From Synchiropus splendidus (Eukaryota; Chordata; Actinopteri; Syngnathiformes; Callionymidae): a stretch of DNA of 64,000 nucleotides. Below the pieces are notes generated by a model, which had not been told where the DNA came from, searched no databases, and was given only the letters and a program-made list of their open reading frames with translations. This document shows positions 11,601 through 22,630 of this stretch, piece after piece. The stretch lies in the NCBI RefSeq assembly GCF_027744825.2, contig NC_071347.1, positions 22,362,001 to 22,426,000 on the forward strand, in the 5' to 3' direction. Positions within the stretch are counted from its first letter, which is position 1. Each line of letters starts with the position of its first letter. The position numbers were made by a program, and so were the translations under genes.

Positions 11601-14600
11601 CCAGGTGAATGAAGAGACGCTCTGCTCCGTGCTCAAGACGTTTGACAGAAATGACAAAAGTCGCTTCCACAGCTAGAACTGCAGCTGGCACACCCAGCAT
11701 GTGTGGCTGTTTAGGGATGACATCATATCACTCATCCAGATTGTAGACACACCCCTCCCTAATCCACCCCCAGACTGAGCCGTCAGTCAACACGGTAACA
11801 CCTACTTGGTATCATTACTTGAGAGAAAGTGGCCGCTAACAGCTACTGTGCGTGGAAGTCACATGATCCTGATGAGTCACGATTGTTTTCGCGACCACAG
11901 TCTCACGGTTGTGGGTGTTCACAGTTAGTTTCCCAGAGGTGAGGGCGATGGATCAATCATCTACAGCGCCTCCAGAAAACACCGTCACAAATAAGTTACC
12001 TGATAAATAGACAAGGTTGTTCAAGGACAAGTTATTGTATTTTTTAGCTTTGTTATTTTGTAACTATTCTTTCTTCCTTCTTCACAAAACACGTGAGTTG
12101 GCAGATGCCATGTACAGGAGCCAAGGCCAAGCCTAACTAGGTTTCCTCCTTGCTTTATACTGCTTTATATTATAGAATAATACATCAACTTATTGGTCCT
12201 ATTGCAAGTTTTTCTTGAGTGTTTTCTTTTGCACAATATCTTTTCTATATTAAATCAATTATTTTTCTTTTTTTTTTTTTCGTAGTAAATGTTCAAGATT
12301 AGCAATTCCACCCCCCAAAAAAACAAAAAAAGAATTATATTTTTTCATTTGGAAATTTTGATTTATGAAAATGGTAGCAGCATTTCTGTCCAGAATTATA
12401 AATTAAACAAAAAAAAGTGCAGAGGTAAAAAGGAGGATGACAAAGTAAATATATTAGATAGCATATTCTCAGATGAAACTCAAGTCACTTCAAATGCTCG
12501 ACTTCGAGTCTCTCCTGGACGACTAAGCTTCATTTTAATTCTGATTTTCTGACACAAACCAGAAGGCGCCACACGTCCATTGATTTTCTCCGCTCATCCG
12601 GTCATTCAGGTCAGAAGGGGAAACACGAGGAGCGTAGGGTGAAAAGAATGGCAGCAGCCGTCACACTTCATAAGATCATTAGTAACCGTCAGCAGACGTG
12701 ATCAAACAAACCACAAGGCACGACACAAACACACACGCACGCACGCACGCGCGCACACTAACCGGTTCATCTTCATAGTGACGATCTTGTCACACTTAAC
12801 CCTTCGCTGCGATACCGTGGAACAAAACAATGACACCAGAGGAGTTTCGGGTTTCTGTCTGAGAAGCTGCTGTTTTCAGACAGATGAGGCTGATAGCTGA
12901 CGGACTGAGACATAAACAACAACAAATCTTATCATCCACACATTGTGCCACCCGTTTTCACGGTGACCAAGGTGACAGCTAAACACAGAACAGGCAAGTT
13001 TAAGTGCCATTGAGCAACATGATTATCTTTCGCTTGACAATTTATTTCAAAAAGGAATGGGTGTGACACACATAAACAGACCTCAGTTATCTCAGAGGGC
13101 TGGGTCCTGACACTGCTTCACTCAACAAATCTGCATGTTGGGATTCGAACCCTCAACAGGAGGACAGTCACACACATGCACGTACATTATTTAACTCTAA
13201 ATGCTAATGCGTAAACATTTGAATTTAAATTCAATTTTGAAAAATTGCACAATACTTAACCAAAACAATTCAAATAATGACAATAAAACTACGCACATTA
13301 CAAAATGTTCCTTGTTGATATTAAAATACTCGAGTTCTTAAAAAATAAAAATATATGTGATTATTTAAAATATTAAAAATTGTTATAAGAGGTACAATGG
13401 TATTAAAAATGTTATTAACAAATAAATACGAGCAATATAAATATGATTATGCAGAATATAAATATTATTTCAGTGAGCTCATTGTGTTAATGTTTGACTC
13501 CAGTGGATGGAACCCCTCAGTTCATGAGCTATTCCAGTTCAGAGGTGGCACCAGCGACCAGGACAAGCTGGTGAAGGCTCAAATGTATTTGTATCTGACT
13601 GGAGCAGCGTCTGTGATCCACGGCGTCACGACCCGCAGAAATCCCCCGTCAGACCAGAAGTGTGTGTAGCAGCATTGTTTAGCCAAGGATCGGTGGAGGG
13701 CAGAGCTCCTGACACACTTCCTCTCCATTCATCCGTCCTCACAATCCTCCACCCTGTTTTTCCTTTGACTTCTCCAGCGACAGACTGACTCAGCGGCGGT
13801 GATGTCATCAGACAAAGTGGGACATGGTTAGCAGTGATTATCCCTGCTGCTATTATGCTCATTTGCAGCTCGGAACGACTCTGATTCACAGTCCCACAGT
13901 GATTATTTGAGCTGCACTCTCTCCTCCAGCTGAAGTTACACAACAGCTCCTGCCTCTTTAAGAGGTCGACAGCCCACTGGCGGTCAGACCTTGGGGCCGG
14001 GGAGAGAGAGCAGATGACTCACGCCTAGTGTTGCAAGGCGTGTAATAACAGCGAGGTGGAAGTTATCGGAGGCGTGAAAAGACCGGACCTGTCAGCTGGA
14101 GCCACACATGACCCACTTCTTCTAGCAGCTCCTGTAGGATCCACAAACAAGCCAGGTTTGTTTTCAAACAAGAGACGATCCACGCGATGACAGACGTGAT
14201 GGGCCGCAATTAGGTCACTCAGACGTCCAGCAGCTGCACTTTTGTAGAGGCTGTGCCCAGCAATTCTTCACTGCTATAATGAATCTCAGATGTCACTAGC
14301 ATGAAGCGTCCAAGTCCAAGATCCTGGTCCTCAGGTGAAGAGATGGACAGATGGATCTGTATCGGTCAGTCGCGGTGAAAGAGCTGAGCCAGAAGACAAA
14401 GCTCATTGTGGACTTCTCACTTGTGCTTCAAGAGAACACTGCTGAGGCGGCTCTTCTCAGGATGACCCCGGGACTGCAGAGGTGTGCGGGAGGAGGACTC
14501 GGGGCAGACCCAGGACAACCTGTCATCAGCTATCTCATGACATGAAAATCCCAAACCAGAAGACCCTTCTGGTCTGGGACAAATTTGCACCAGGGCAAAG

Positions 14601-17600
14601 AAAGGGCATATCTAAAACCCTGTAATCGACATAAAACAACGTGGCCAGTACACAGACAGTGGTGCCACTACTTCAACACAAGGTTGGACCACAAAGGTTC
14701 TCAAAAAGGAGGAAAAGATGGTCAACTTGTTTAGATATGGCCGTGATCAAACAATGACAACGGAAAAAAAGGTTTGATGTTTGTGGATCTTTGCTGTAAA
14801 ACTATGATCAGACGTGCAAAGATCTGAAGCACAATTACAACAAGCATGTGCCCAACACTTTCACCTTCACTACTACATAATTACCGCCTTTAAGTGCCAC
14901 TGTCAAGCTTCTAATGGATCACTTGACAGAAGGGAAAATATTAGTCATATTTTGAGAAGTGAGGGGGAAAACCGGCCACCAGAGGGTGACAGAGGGTCAT
15001 GTGACTGCAGGCAGGTTGTGTTCAACAGGACTCTGAGCTGGTACTGACCGTGAGAAGAGCTCCAGCAGCTGCGTGTGTCCTCTGCTCTTCGCCAGACTGG
15101 CAGGAGTGTGTCCCCGAGCATCCGTCCACCTGAGAGCGTCCGGGCCTCCAGGCTGCTGCAGCAGGAAGGACGCCACCGTCTTCAGTCCGTGAACAGCAGC
15201 CTGGTGAAGGAGGCTGGACCGAACTGGTGTGGGACACGTGCACAGGTCAGTCTTGCGCTCCCGAAAGAGAGACACCGTGAAACTCACCACTGCAGTTGGG
15301 AACCTCAGCTGACCCTGACAGTCCGTGAGTGTTTTTCACAGCGTCGGACTTAGACATCCCTCTGAGAGGCCGTGTCAGGTATTTTAAAGCTAATGCCAGG
15401 TTCTGATCCAACCGCTGACATTCTTTCGACGGAATCTATAGACATGGAGCAACAAAATTTAGTGGACTGTCGACAAGAAATCCCATCAAAGTACCACACC
15501 GGACACATGGGCCCTATTTGTTCAGCTCAAGAGCCTCACCTGGTTATCGGCCAGCAGCAACACATCCTGTGGGGCGTTTGAGTCCAGCAGAAAGTGGGCC
15601 ATGTCCAGAGCCAAGTCCTGCACAGACAACATCCTCAAGTAAGCGAGGGGGGACACACAGCTACCTGCACCCAAACCTTTGGGAAATTTTGTCATCAATT
15701 AACTGTCACTGGACAGTGGGAGGAAACCAGAGTGGCAAGACCAGCAACCATTTGGGCGTGTGCAGAAGCAACCTCCTGACAGCTCATTATTGCTGAGTCG
15801 CAGGAGTGGGACGCTTCTTCTGTTCTCATTCATTCTGACTTCACTTGCAACGTGGTGGTACCTGAACATAGCGGAAGTTCTCCTGTGAGTGCGTGTCCAC
15901 CGGGCCGTCGGGTCGTGCCAAACACAAGGTTACCAGCACCTGCTCGCACACATCGTGGGCTGCACAAACACACGTAACAAGGCCGTTCAGTCAAGTCAGC
16001 AGTGATGAGGTACTGTAGTAAATAATGATCACAGAGGCGACCTTGAGAAGTTTACAAGTCGCTGCTTTAAAACCATTCAAAACCAGAATCTGGGCCAGAG
16101 TAGAACCCACAGCATTTGTAGTCGTCGCCCCGATATCATCTGAAAACAGGCTTGGACTTAAATGTCAGTTTTCAATCCACAGTTGGGTATTTTTAGAGTC
16201 TGTGTTCGGGGTGTTTTGATCCGGCAGCCGGGGACAATCTGTAATAACAGCGGCTAAAATTAAAACCTGAAGCACCTCGCTGGCTTGACACCATAACGGT
16301 GGAAGTCCGTCGGATATCGAGTGACTTCATGATAGACTCAATTAAGAGGAAATGGCCCCACTGAAATGTTAGCACCTCTTTAGCTATTTAAAAACGGTTT
16401 CAGGAGTAAACATCTCGCTGATACAAGCACTGCTGGGTTGAGTCATGTGTTCATTATAGAACTTTCATGTTTGGTTTGGAGCTCGATTATGAATAATGAA
16501 ATTGCCAGAAGATCTAGAAACTGAATAAATAAACTTTATTTAATAGGCTTTAATGAAAAATTTGATGTTTTTTCATGAATGACACCCAACTTTGTTGCGA
16601 TTATGAGTCAAAAAATACATATTTAAACATTATCTATCAAAACAAAAAGGCTCAAATTTCCCTCTCATCAGAAAGCCCCTGAAGCTCTTCACTGAGATGT
16701 CCCTGGATAGACCAGCCCAAAAGACATCGTCTCTCCAGAGAGCCCACGGATCTGCCCTGGGGCATCCTCCTAGATGACCAGCTCACCAGTTTAGGAAAGA
16801 TCCAGACAGGATGCTCGACTGACTTCTCTCAATGCAGAGGAGCAGAGGTTCTCCTCTGAGTCTCTGGATGACTGAGCTTCTCTCCCTGAGAGTCCAGACA
16901 GAGGAGACTCTTGATCTTTGGGCCACTAAAAAGCTGGTGACCACAGGGGAGAGGAGAAACCCAGCGGTCAGAGGAGAGCTTTGTCTTCTAGCTCAGCTCT
17001 TTCCTCAACCTGACTGAACATCCATCTAACCATTTCCAACCTCCCCTTTCTCTTGAATGACACCTAAAGATACTTGAACTCATCTGATATAGACCTCATC
17101 TCCAGGACTCTTCAAACCATTGTCTCAGAGTTCTGGGCATGTAAATGTAGGCAGAGGCCCTGGGGCAGAACCAGGACATGCTCATGTGCCTCAGTAAGGG
17201 ACACCACTGGGGAGGAGAAAGACTCTGCCTCTTCACCTCAGCTGCAACCCAACCTCGATGAAAACAGACGGACCCACAATGTTGAGTCGTTCTCAACCTA
17301 GTAGTTTTCATTTCAGTGACGAACACCAGCACGCAGATGCATTCAGTATGGAGCAGGAGATCGGTGATGTCGGGCGTGGTGCTGCATTAAAAACCCTGCC
17401 CAAAAAACAAAGCTGCCAAAACCATTAAGAATCCAAGCAATCAGTCTGGAATGTCGTGTGGGCGAAACTAGAAGCTATTTTTTCTCATCAATAAGACGCG
17501 TAGCAACACGTATATTCCAGGACCATGGTAGGACCTCCTACTCGGACCTCTGCGATCACAGAGCGAAGCATGCTCAGTGACGTGCAGCTGTTTTGTGCTT

Positions 17601-20050
17601 GTGTGAGACAGTGTTAGTGATCAACGTACCCGGACACACAGCCTGCAGTGTCACTCGTCCCACCCTCACTGTGCTGCTGATGTGCCGCCGGTTGGAGCCG
17701 GCGAACAGCAGATAAAACTCCGCCTCCTCTGCCCGCGCAGCATGGGTGTCATCGTCGTCTTCATCCAGTTGAACCGTTAACACACACTCCCCCTGAGGAC
17801 ACCGATAATGAATGTAAAACACACTGGTGGAGTGTAAAGACCCCGACAGGTTCAAGACCAGACCTGCAGCAGCATCAAAGCCACGTGTTGATCAGACACT
17901 TCAACATTTACTGATGCTTTAGCCGCGCTTGGAAATACGTAAGGTGAGTTTGTGAGCTGCGCCGCCGCTGGCTACACATGCCAGGACGCCAGTGGTGATG
18001 CTGCAGATCCTTAAATGCTCTCTGCTGCGTGACTGCGGTTCAGAACAAGCGGAATCCACAACGCTATTAGCTAACCGGTGAGGATGTTTGAGTCTTCAGA
18101 TGTTCCACATGGAAGCAGTGAGTCAGTAACACGAGGAGCTAACGGGGAGGATGATGACGCGCTTCCACTCATCTCCGCGCAGACCTTTTCTCCAGAAGTA
18201 CGTTTTCAAAGGAATAAAATGACCCCTGGTGAGACAGCTTGTTTGGACACGGCGCTCCAACATGAGGTGAGTTTTCCCCTCATGCGACGCTGCAGACGCC
18301 CAGTTTAATTACAGAATAGTTGTTTTCAGGCACAACAGGCTGCTTACTGGCTCATCAAATCACAGCTGTCATGCCATCATTTTTACAAAAACAGGACCCA
18401 GAGATTCTTTTGAAGTTGCAGCAAAAATAGTGTTGCCCAATAACTTACATACCAGATAATTCGCAGAAAAAAAAAAAGTTTAATTTCAATTTCACTTGTT
18501 TCAACAATTGTTTAGATAATATATATTTTAAATATGAAGATTTTACCTTTTCAATTTCTCAATAAAAACAACTATCCGCTCACCACACACAGCAGAACCC
18601 CAGCGGCCACAGAGGGGCCCGGGGACGCACACTCCCCGCTGGAGACAGACAGACAGACGGTGTACGAGTGTTTGCATAATGAGCGCAGCTGCTTCTCCTC
18701 TGCCCACGGAACACGACACAACTCACTCACTTGTTGCAGTTGAGAGGGCTGGAGGCCACACCCACCCCAACACGGTCTAACAATAGCTCAGCGGAATGTT
18801 TCAGATCACTTTCCCTCACGCAACACAAACACACACAGATACGGTAGGACGGGGGTCTGGTTCATGTTTTCAGCTGGAGAGGCCAAACATGTTGCATGCT
18901 ACTGTCGACCTGCGAGTGCATCTCATTGCAAGTCAATGGGGCCAATAGAATGAGTTCATATTTTAAATATCAGCCAGTAAAATCCTGCACATGTTACATA
19001 GCATGTGCTGCTCTCAGGAAGTGGTGTAGTGGAGACATTTTTACAGCTTTCTATTTGTGGCTTTGAAGCAGATCAGAGACCTTTATTTTGAAGGGTTCAT
19101 TCTCTAACAGTAGATGCCGATGATGCTAACAGACACGCACCATTTACAGCAGAGAAGACGTGCACTTGCAAGTTTATTTTCAGATGCTAATGGAGTGTAG
19201 CAAGTTCAACAACGGCAGCATCAGAATGGACATTGAGGGGAAACACCTGAGTGTGTTTTGCGCAGTGTGGTGTGGATGCATGAAAGCATGCAGCCGTGCA
19301 CGCTGAGGAAGTGTTTGGAGACGAAACACCTCCATGACTTCTGATTTATTTTTCATTATTATTTGGTTCAACTGATGCTTTGGATACAAGAAACACCCTT
19401 GTTAGGCAGCGTACACCTGTATTTATCCAGTTCTTTATGAGGTCAATGTGAGAGCGCAGAAATGTTCACCCACTTGTTTTCCATCATTTTAATATCATCA
19501 TCATTTTCATATTCAAATGCAACTGTGGAGATTTGAATAGCAATTCTCACTCTGATTTGTTTTCTCTTTTCCAATTCATCACCTTAAATTAATATTTCAA
19601 TTATTCCCTTCCGTAATTTTATTGAGTTTCTGTTTGTGCCAAAATCTATATACAGATTAGGATCTGATCCCTTACATCCTTAAATATGAATCCAATTTTA
19701 GAAGTTAATGAGTTTAGCGAGTCAGTGTTTTTCAAATAATATTACTGGATAAAACCAACAAAATAAACCACAACTAATGTAGGATGTAAAAATATGGAGA
19801 ATTTAACAGTGATTTTGGTGTAAACATGCTTGGTGCTGGTCTTTTCAGTACATATTTGCGAGGTTAATTTGGGTCGTGCTGTGGGCAGTGGGTCATGTAG
19901 CCAGACCAGCTGAGGTCAATAAAGCTGTTCCCTCTTCACATTACAGGGAAACAATTACAGGTAGTGAAAATTCAGCAGACTCTTCAGAGGTCTGTGGAGA
20001 AGAGTGACACTACTTACATATAGCGGAGCTTGTTTGGGGCTCAGTTTCAT
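2991..20050 (-). CDS. akap13: akap13, 5' half (A-kinase anchor protein 13 / AKAP-Lbc), nine exons, partial
   Basis: AKAP13 is a cytoplasmic scaffold that binds PKA regulatory subunits and is also a RhoA guanine exchange factor. Joined exons: 20050-20018, 17792-17630, 15959-15862, 15617-15540, 15414-15314, 15213-15049, 11540-11336, 9048-8409, 5609-2991; running phases are 0,1,0,0,2,2,0,1,1 and every junction is consistent. The product starts MKLSPKQAPLY, close to the mammalian AKAP13 N-terminus, followed by the conserved GECVLTVQL, EFYLLFAGS and ENFRYVQ segments, then an ankyrin-like stretch (LLHQAAVHGL, RGHTPASLAKSRG), then fast-evolving acidic sequence. About 1367 residues are encoded here; C1, DH and PH domains are missing because the gene runs off the left edge. 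Orthology is from recalled family sequence, not a search. Confidence 0.93.
5945..6200. repeat. Direct repeat, copy 1
   Basis: It shares with copy 2 the ordered words TTTGGGGCACACTGCAGACT, CTCCTATTTTACA, ATCTCTGACAG, TTAACACTTTCAAAAACATA, AAACTGTTAAATTCTCAA and AACCTCTTGT. A short leader (GATTGAAAACTGGATACCAA) is repeated at about 6240. Likely a diverged transposon pair or local duplication; no open frame. Confidence 0.85.
6886..7130. repeat. Direct repeat, copy 2
   Basis: Second copy of the 5945-6200 segment in the same orientation, with small indels and an inserted stretch around 6960-7000. The roughly 680 bases between the copies are unrelated and include TTAACCCTTTGGGCGCC, which resembles a piggyBac-type end after a TTAA target. 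Confidence 0.85.
7260..8095. repeat. Decayed CAAGT-motif array
   Basis: About 15 copies of CAAGT (often CCAAGTAT or TCAAGTAC) in some 830 bases on the plus strand, spaced 5 to 120 bases, against less than one expected. Looks like an old tandem repeat that kept a short core. Intronic; no coding potential recognised. Confidence 0.6.
8409..9048 (-). CDS. akap13: akap13 exon 8
   Basis: The acceptor is GATGACAG before 9048 and the donor CCAG/GTAAGC at 8408; 640 bases, phase 0 in and phase 1 out. It encodes about 213 residues beginning GNPDDGGLVAPACTNG, with a basic segment GRSRKNKRKTNKNAKH. The family aligns poorly here, so the assignment rests on strand, splice sites and matching phase with exons 7 and 9. 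A junction codon GTA (V) joins it to exon 9. Confidence 0.82.
9290..9500 (+). mobile_element. LINE 3' fragment
   Basis: The plus strand reads CPTGRTPRGRPSTRW, the C-terminal motif CPTGRRPRGRPRTRW found in the better copy at 37819-38489. The fragment is short, frame-shifted and embedded in the akap13 intron in antisense orientation to the gene. Confidence 0.6.
9895..10290 (+). mobile_element. LINE 3' remnant with internal deletion
   Basis: It reads (V/L)EELRYLGVLFKSDGR...EIDR, then jumps to RTCPTGKRPRGRPRTRW and WEPLRLLPEELE, the same order as the copy at 37819-38489 but lacking the middle. The 3' end AAGTGGCAGAAGAAGA matches that copy's end (AGGCGGCAGAAGAAGG). The clade (L2/CR1/Rex type) is not resolved. 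Confidence 0.75.
11336..11540 (-). CDS. akap13: akap13 exon 7
   Basis: The acceptor is ATATCCGCAG before 11540 and the donor AAAG/GTGAGT at 11335; 205 bases, phase 2 in and phase 0 out. It encodes RYEASSGDCVEP, HHSALDTFTLTWDE and ends RIQSHRSRK. The pattern YE..xGDC, then D.(Y/F)TLT matches the segment after the ankyrin-like repeats of mammalian AKAP13. Confidence 0.88.
11541..15048 (-). other. akap13 intron 6
   Basis: Non-coding. It holds an AT-rich region (12000-12540), a CA/CG microsatellite at 12722-12758, a TTAACCCTTCGCTGC word at 12797 resembling piggyBac ends, another AT-rich block (13190-13480) and a LINE fragment at 14345-14545. A plus-strand open stretch at 13490-13668 has no splice support. 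Confidence 0.55.
14345..14545 (+). mobile_element. LINE fragment
   Basis: LYRSVAVKELSQKTKL matches LYRTVVVKRELSHxT of the copy at 37819-38489, followed after a deletion by GGLGADPGQP, a shifted reading of the CPTGRRPRGRPRTR region. Heavily decayed. Confidence 0.6.
15049..15213 (-). CDS. akap13: akap13 exon 6, ankyrin-like repeat
   Basis: It encodes LLHQAAVHGLKTVASFLLQQ, then PGGPDALRW and RGHTPASLAKSRGHTQLLEL, an ankyrin-type helix-turn-helix pair at the same place as the ankyrin-like region of mammalian AKAP13. The donor is CACG/GTCAGT at 15048. I chose acceptor GTCCAG before 15213 because it gives phase 2, matching exon 5. Another AG (before 15222) would add three residues but break the frame with the best exon 5 donor. 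Confidence 0.88.
15314..15414 (-). CDS. akap13: akap13 exon 5
   Basis: 101 bases, phase 0 in and phase 2 out; acceptor AATGTCAG before 15414, donor CAGG/GTCAGC at 15313. It encodes RLDQNLALALKYLTRPLRG then MSKSDAVKNTHGLS. The LDxxLxLALxxL pattern matches the mammalian segment that precedes the ankyrin-like repeats. The exon is too short for simple open-frame detection. Confidence 0.85.
15540..15617 (-). CDS. akap13: akap13 exon 4
   Basis: 78 bases (26 codons), phase 0 in and out. Acceptor TCTGTGCAG before 15617, donor CCAG/GTGAGG at 15539. It encodes DLALDMAHFLLDSNAPQDV then LLLADNQ, matching the conserved A..L..SA..QQ.L segment after ENFRYVQ. Confidence 0.85.
15862..15959 (-). CDS. akap13: akap13 exon 3
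   Basis: 98 bases, phase 1 in and phase 0 out. Acceptor TTTGTGCAG before 15959, donor TCAG/GTACCA at 15861. It encodes HDVCEQVLVTLCLARPDG and ends QENFRYVQ; the CE.V.V.LC and (F/Y)VQ positions match mammalian AKAP13. Confidence 0.92.
15960..17629 (-). other. akap13 intron 2 with LINE-derived repeat
   Basis: Non-coding. Around 16680-17240 is a decayed repeat with words such as GAGGTTCTCCTCTGAGTCTC, CTGAGCTTCTCTC and AGGCCCTGGGGCAGAACCAG, also present at 40350-40480 and 52540-52870, derived from the same LINE family. The rest is unremarkable. Confidence 0.5.
17630..17792 (-). CDS. akap13: akap13 exon 2
   Basis: 163 bases, phase 0 in and phase 1 out. Acceptor GTCCTCAG before 17792, donor CCGG/GTACGT at 17629. 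It encodes GECVLTVQLDEDDDDTHAAR, then EFYLLFAGSNRRHISSTVRV and VTLQAVCPG. The GDC(V)VTV and FYL.F.GS..RH.(S)T positions are hallmarks of the AKAP13 N-terminal domain. The acidic DEDDDD run is longer than in mammals. Confidence 0.93.
17793..20017 (-). other. akap13 intron 1
   Basis: Non-coding for akap13. Apart from the antisense candidate at 18084-18266 it holds a short GACA repeat at 18647-18659 and an AT-rich stretch at 19480-19780. No further exon was seen between the 11-residue exon and exon 2. Confidence 0.55.
18084..18266 (+). CDS. Candidate antisense first exon, unidentified (61 codons)
   Basis: On the strand opposite akap13, inside its intron 1. ATG at 18084 is followed by 61 open codons ending CATGAG/GTGAGT, a strong donor at 18267 in phase 0. 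The peptide starts MFESSDVPHGSSESVTRG, has an acidic GEDDDALPLIS stretch and ends ACLDTALQHE. The 150 bases upstream contain several CpGs (GCGCCGCCGC). I do not recognise the protein and found no second exon. It may be the first exon of a nested gene or chance. Confidence 0.25.
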
Positions 20051-20061
20051 GGTGCCGGAGT
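20018..20061 (-). CDS. akap13: akap13 exon 1 (first coding exon, start codon)
   Basis: ATG at 20050-20048, 11 codons MKLSPKQAPLY, then donor TAT/GTAAGT at 20017. Eleven non-coding bases precede the ATG, and a pyrimidine-rich acceptor (GTCTTTGTCTTTCAG) sits directly upstream, so at least one non-coding exon must lie at higher coordinates. The peptide is nearly the same as the start of mammalian AKAP13, which makes this tiny exon secure. Confidence 0.93.
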
Positions 20062-20849
20062 CTGAAAGACAAAGACATTTTGATCAGAAGATTGTGAATG
20101 ACGGTTAAAAACCAAGCCAGTAGGTGGCAACAGACTTCACACAGCTTCAGTTCAGTTCAGGTTCACACACTCTCAAACATCCTAACTCATGAACTCTGTC
20201 GACACAGCACAAACACCAGCACTGTTATCAACATGTGAAGCAACAATCAGACATAACATTACGACCGGCTGCCTTCCACTGCCACTTTCTCAAGTTCCCA
20301 AAGCTAATGGCTGTGTTCGGCGCAGTGACGTCACCGTGCAGAGGCAGATCTGCGGTGATATTTGGGGTCAACCATTCAGAGAAGTGAACAGAGATGAAGG
20401 GAGAAGAACAGAGTGCAGGCAGGGTGGAGACGAAGAGGCCAGTCCATGTAGAGAGGTTTGGAGACAGAAGTGAAAAGACGGTTTGGTGGAGACAAGAGTC
20501 ACGGTTGTGAGTACAGCTCACGAAGAGAACAGCTGACTAAAGCGATAGCAAGCGCATAAACCTAAGCTGCAAAGTCCAATTTCGGTGCATGTGCACAGCC
20601 AAAACATAACTGAGAGCCACCATACCTTCACAATAAAAAAGGGTTAACACTGACTGAGCTGTTTATAGAACAGAAAAGAAATGCAAAAAATGCAATTGTT
20701 GTAGACGCTTGTATGATGTTAAATGTTGATTTTAAAGTTTAATTGTTTTGACCTTTGTGAAATTGCCCCATACTTAACACCTTTCAGGTTGTGATGGTCA
20801 CGTAGCCTCAGCCATTTCTCCTCCAACTGCGGATCGTGCTAAGAAAACA

Positions 20850-20941
20850 ATGACCTCACGACTAGTTGACGGATGAACCAGTCTAGTTTAATAGAAGATT
20901 ACAGTCGATCACGTCGACTAGTCGCTGCAGCCCTGACAGCA
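20850..20941. mobile_element. hAT-like transposon end
   Basis: The words CGACTAGTTGACG, CGATCACGTCGACTAGTCGC and GCAGCCCTGAC are typical of the ends of a fish hAT family (CAGGGCTGC terminus with subterminal CGACTAGTCG). Only one end is visible. Confidence 0.5.
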
Positions 20942-21779
20942 AGACAAGGTACCGTGACAAACTGGTGACATAGTGCCACATCAGCAGTCTGTCTGTTGTG
21001 AATAGCAACAAACAGACTTTTAATTTGCCATTTTCAGTTTACTGTCCTCATGATTTATGGTCTACAAACATCAGCCACTCAGATCAGAAGGAGACGCTCT
21101 GGTTCTGATGTTTAGCAGTAGCTTAGCCTGAAAGAGTCATTCAGTCATGAGATTTCTTTGATTGCATTGGACAAACTTGAACTTCCATTTAAATACTTCA
21201 CGAACATCTGGTCTGGTCTTAAATAATTCAGATGTACAGACAGTTATTGACAGAATATTACACTCCAACTGTATTTCAACCAAATATAAAAACATGATGG
21301 ATCTAAATAATTCTGTAGTTACAATATATCACCACAATAAAGTACTAAATACAATAACTAGGTAGTTCAGTTGGAAAGAATCCCCGTCATTACAGTAGTA
21401 TCCAGACAAACTTCATTTATTTCAAACTGAACTGCCGTCTCATAGTCAGAAGACTTAATTGTCCAAGGAATTTGGCATTTGAGAAGACTTATGAGTCATT
21501 ATGTTGGTTTACAGAGATCCATTTGCCTTCTGTCTGTCTGGATACTGAGATAATCCCTCCTCCCCTACATGCATGTGTGATGCCTGTGTTCTGCTCCACT
21601 CATCCACGGCCCAGTAATCCCACCGCATGTGGTCGTCCAAGACCAGTGCCTCTTGTAAATCTGGTCCCGAGCACACAAGACTAATGAAGCAGCAGGAAAA
21701 ATAAAATTAGTTCACAAGTACACTTGTGCTGTTTTTCATTAGTTTGGAAACTTTAACGGCCCAGTAAAGAACACACACG

Positions 21780-22020
21780 TTCACCAATATATCCAGCAGG
21801 GGGAGCAGCCCAGAGTCAAACTCCAAGGCCAACATGGCGATTGTGGAGGTGTGGATGCATTGATCATGTAGCTCTGGCACAAGAGGAAACGCAGGCAGTG
21901 TTGTTGGAGGTGGTGGGAGGTGAGGAGCTTAGATGTATTCGCCACTGGAGGAAGGAGAATTTCCACCATCGTCATGTCTTCTTCGTGTCTCATTACAGAT
22001 GCATGTCGGGTAGTAACACT
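21780..22020. repeat. Dispersed repeat family R, copy 1 (CTCF-like core)
   Basis: It begins near TCCAGCAGGGGGAGCAGC and continues through TGATCATGTAGCTCTGGCAC, GAGGAAACGCAGGCAG and TTTCCACCATCGTCATGTCT. The same ordered words occur at 52130-52385 and in a shorter copy at 59858-59960. The opening resembles a CTCF core motif. Probably a non-autonomous transposon; ends not resolved. Confidence 0.7.
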
Positions 22021-22252
22021 GCCCCCCATGGTTTCCAGTGGTGCTGCTCCGTTTGGCCCGCATCCATAATAAACGATCTGGATGTAATGAACATTATTGG
22101 GTATTTAACTGGTTTCTCTTCATGTGGCGGAGCAGTTCTTCTACTTTGGGTCTCCATGTAGGAATAGGTGATAACTAATCATACCACTGAAAACAATCCC
22201 TACCATGAGAGTTTAGCCTTTCACGAGTGTTGCACAATCGTAGCATTAGGCG

Positions 22253-22630
22253 GTGTCCCATTTCTCACACTAACACCAGCACTTGCTTTTGAGTGCCCTC
22301 CACTATGACGTGCCCTCCAACGACCAAGTGAAGTGATTGACTTCTGTAAGAAAACGTCATGACGTTACGTGTAAAGACAGCGTGTCATTGGCTGCCGTGC
22401 TGTTTTAGACAACGTTTTGGAAATAACAGCTCCAGCGTTTTTGCAACCTCTTGCATTGGCGCTGATCATCTCACTTGGTTTGGTGAACCAATGGAAAAGA
22501 AATGGGCGGAGCCAAAGCAGGCTTTGGTTTTATGTTGTAACAAAACACAGCACGTTGTCGGAGGGCACTTCATAGTCGAGGGCGCTGAGAACTAAAGTAA
22601 GTGCTAGTGTTAGGGTGACAAATGGGACAC
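22253..22630. mobile_element. MITE, 378 bp with terminal inverted repeats of about 85-90 bp
   Basis: The left end GTGTCCCATTTCTCACACTA and the reverse complement of the right end GTGTCCCATTTGTCACCCTA match, and similarity runs on through AACAC(C/T)AGCACTT, (T/C)GCCCTC..ACTATGA(C/A)GTGCC, about 85-90 bases in all. The middle 200 bases are unrelated and hold no open frame. The clade is not assigned and no clear target-site duplication was seen. Confidence 0.85.

Noticed and set aside
13490..13668. Plus-strand open stretch MFDSSGWNPSVHELF...
   Set aside because: Some protein-like character, but no acceptor or donor at its borders and no known family; left as chance in an akap13 intron.
15222..15227. 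Alternative acceptor for akap13 exon 6
   Set aside because: It would need a phase 1 donor in exon 5, and the only good exon 5 donor is phase 2; the family alignment also favours the downstream acceptor.
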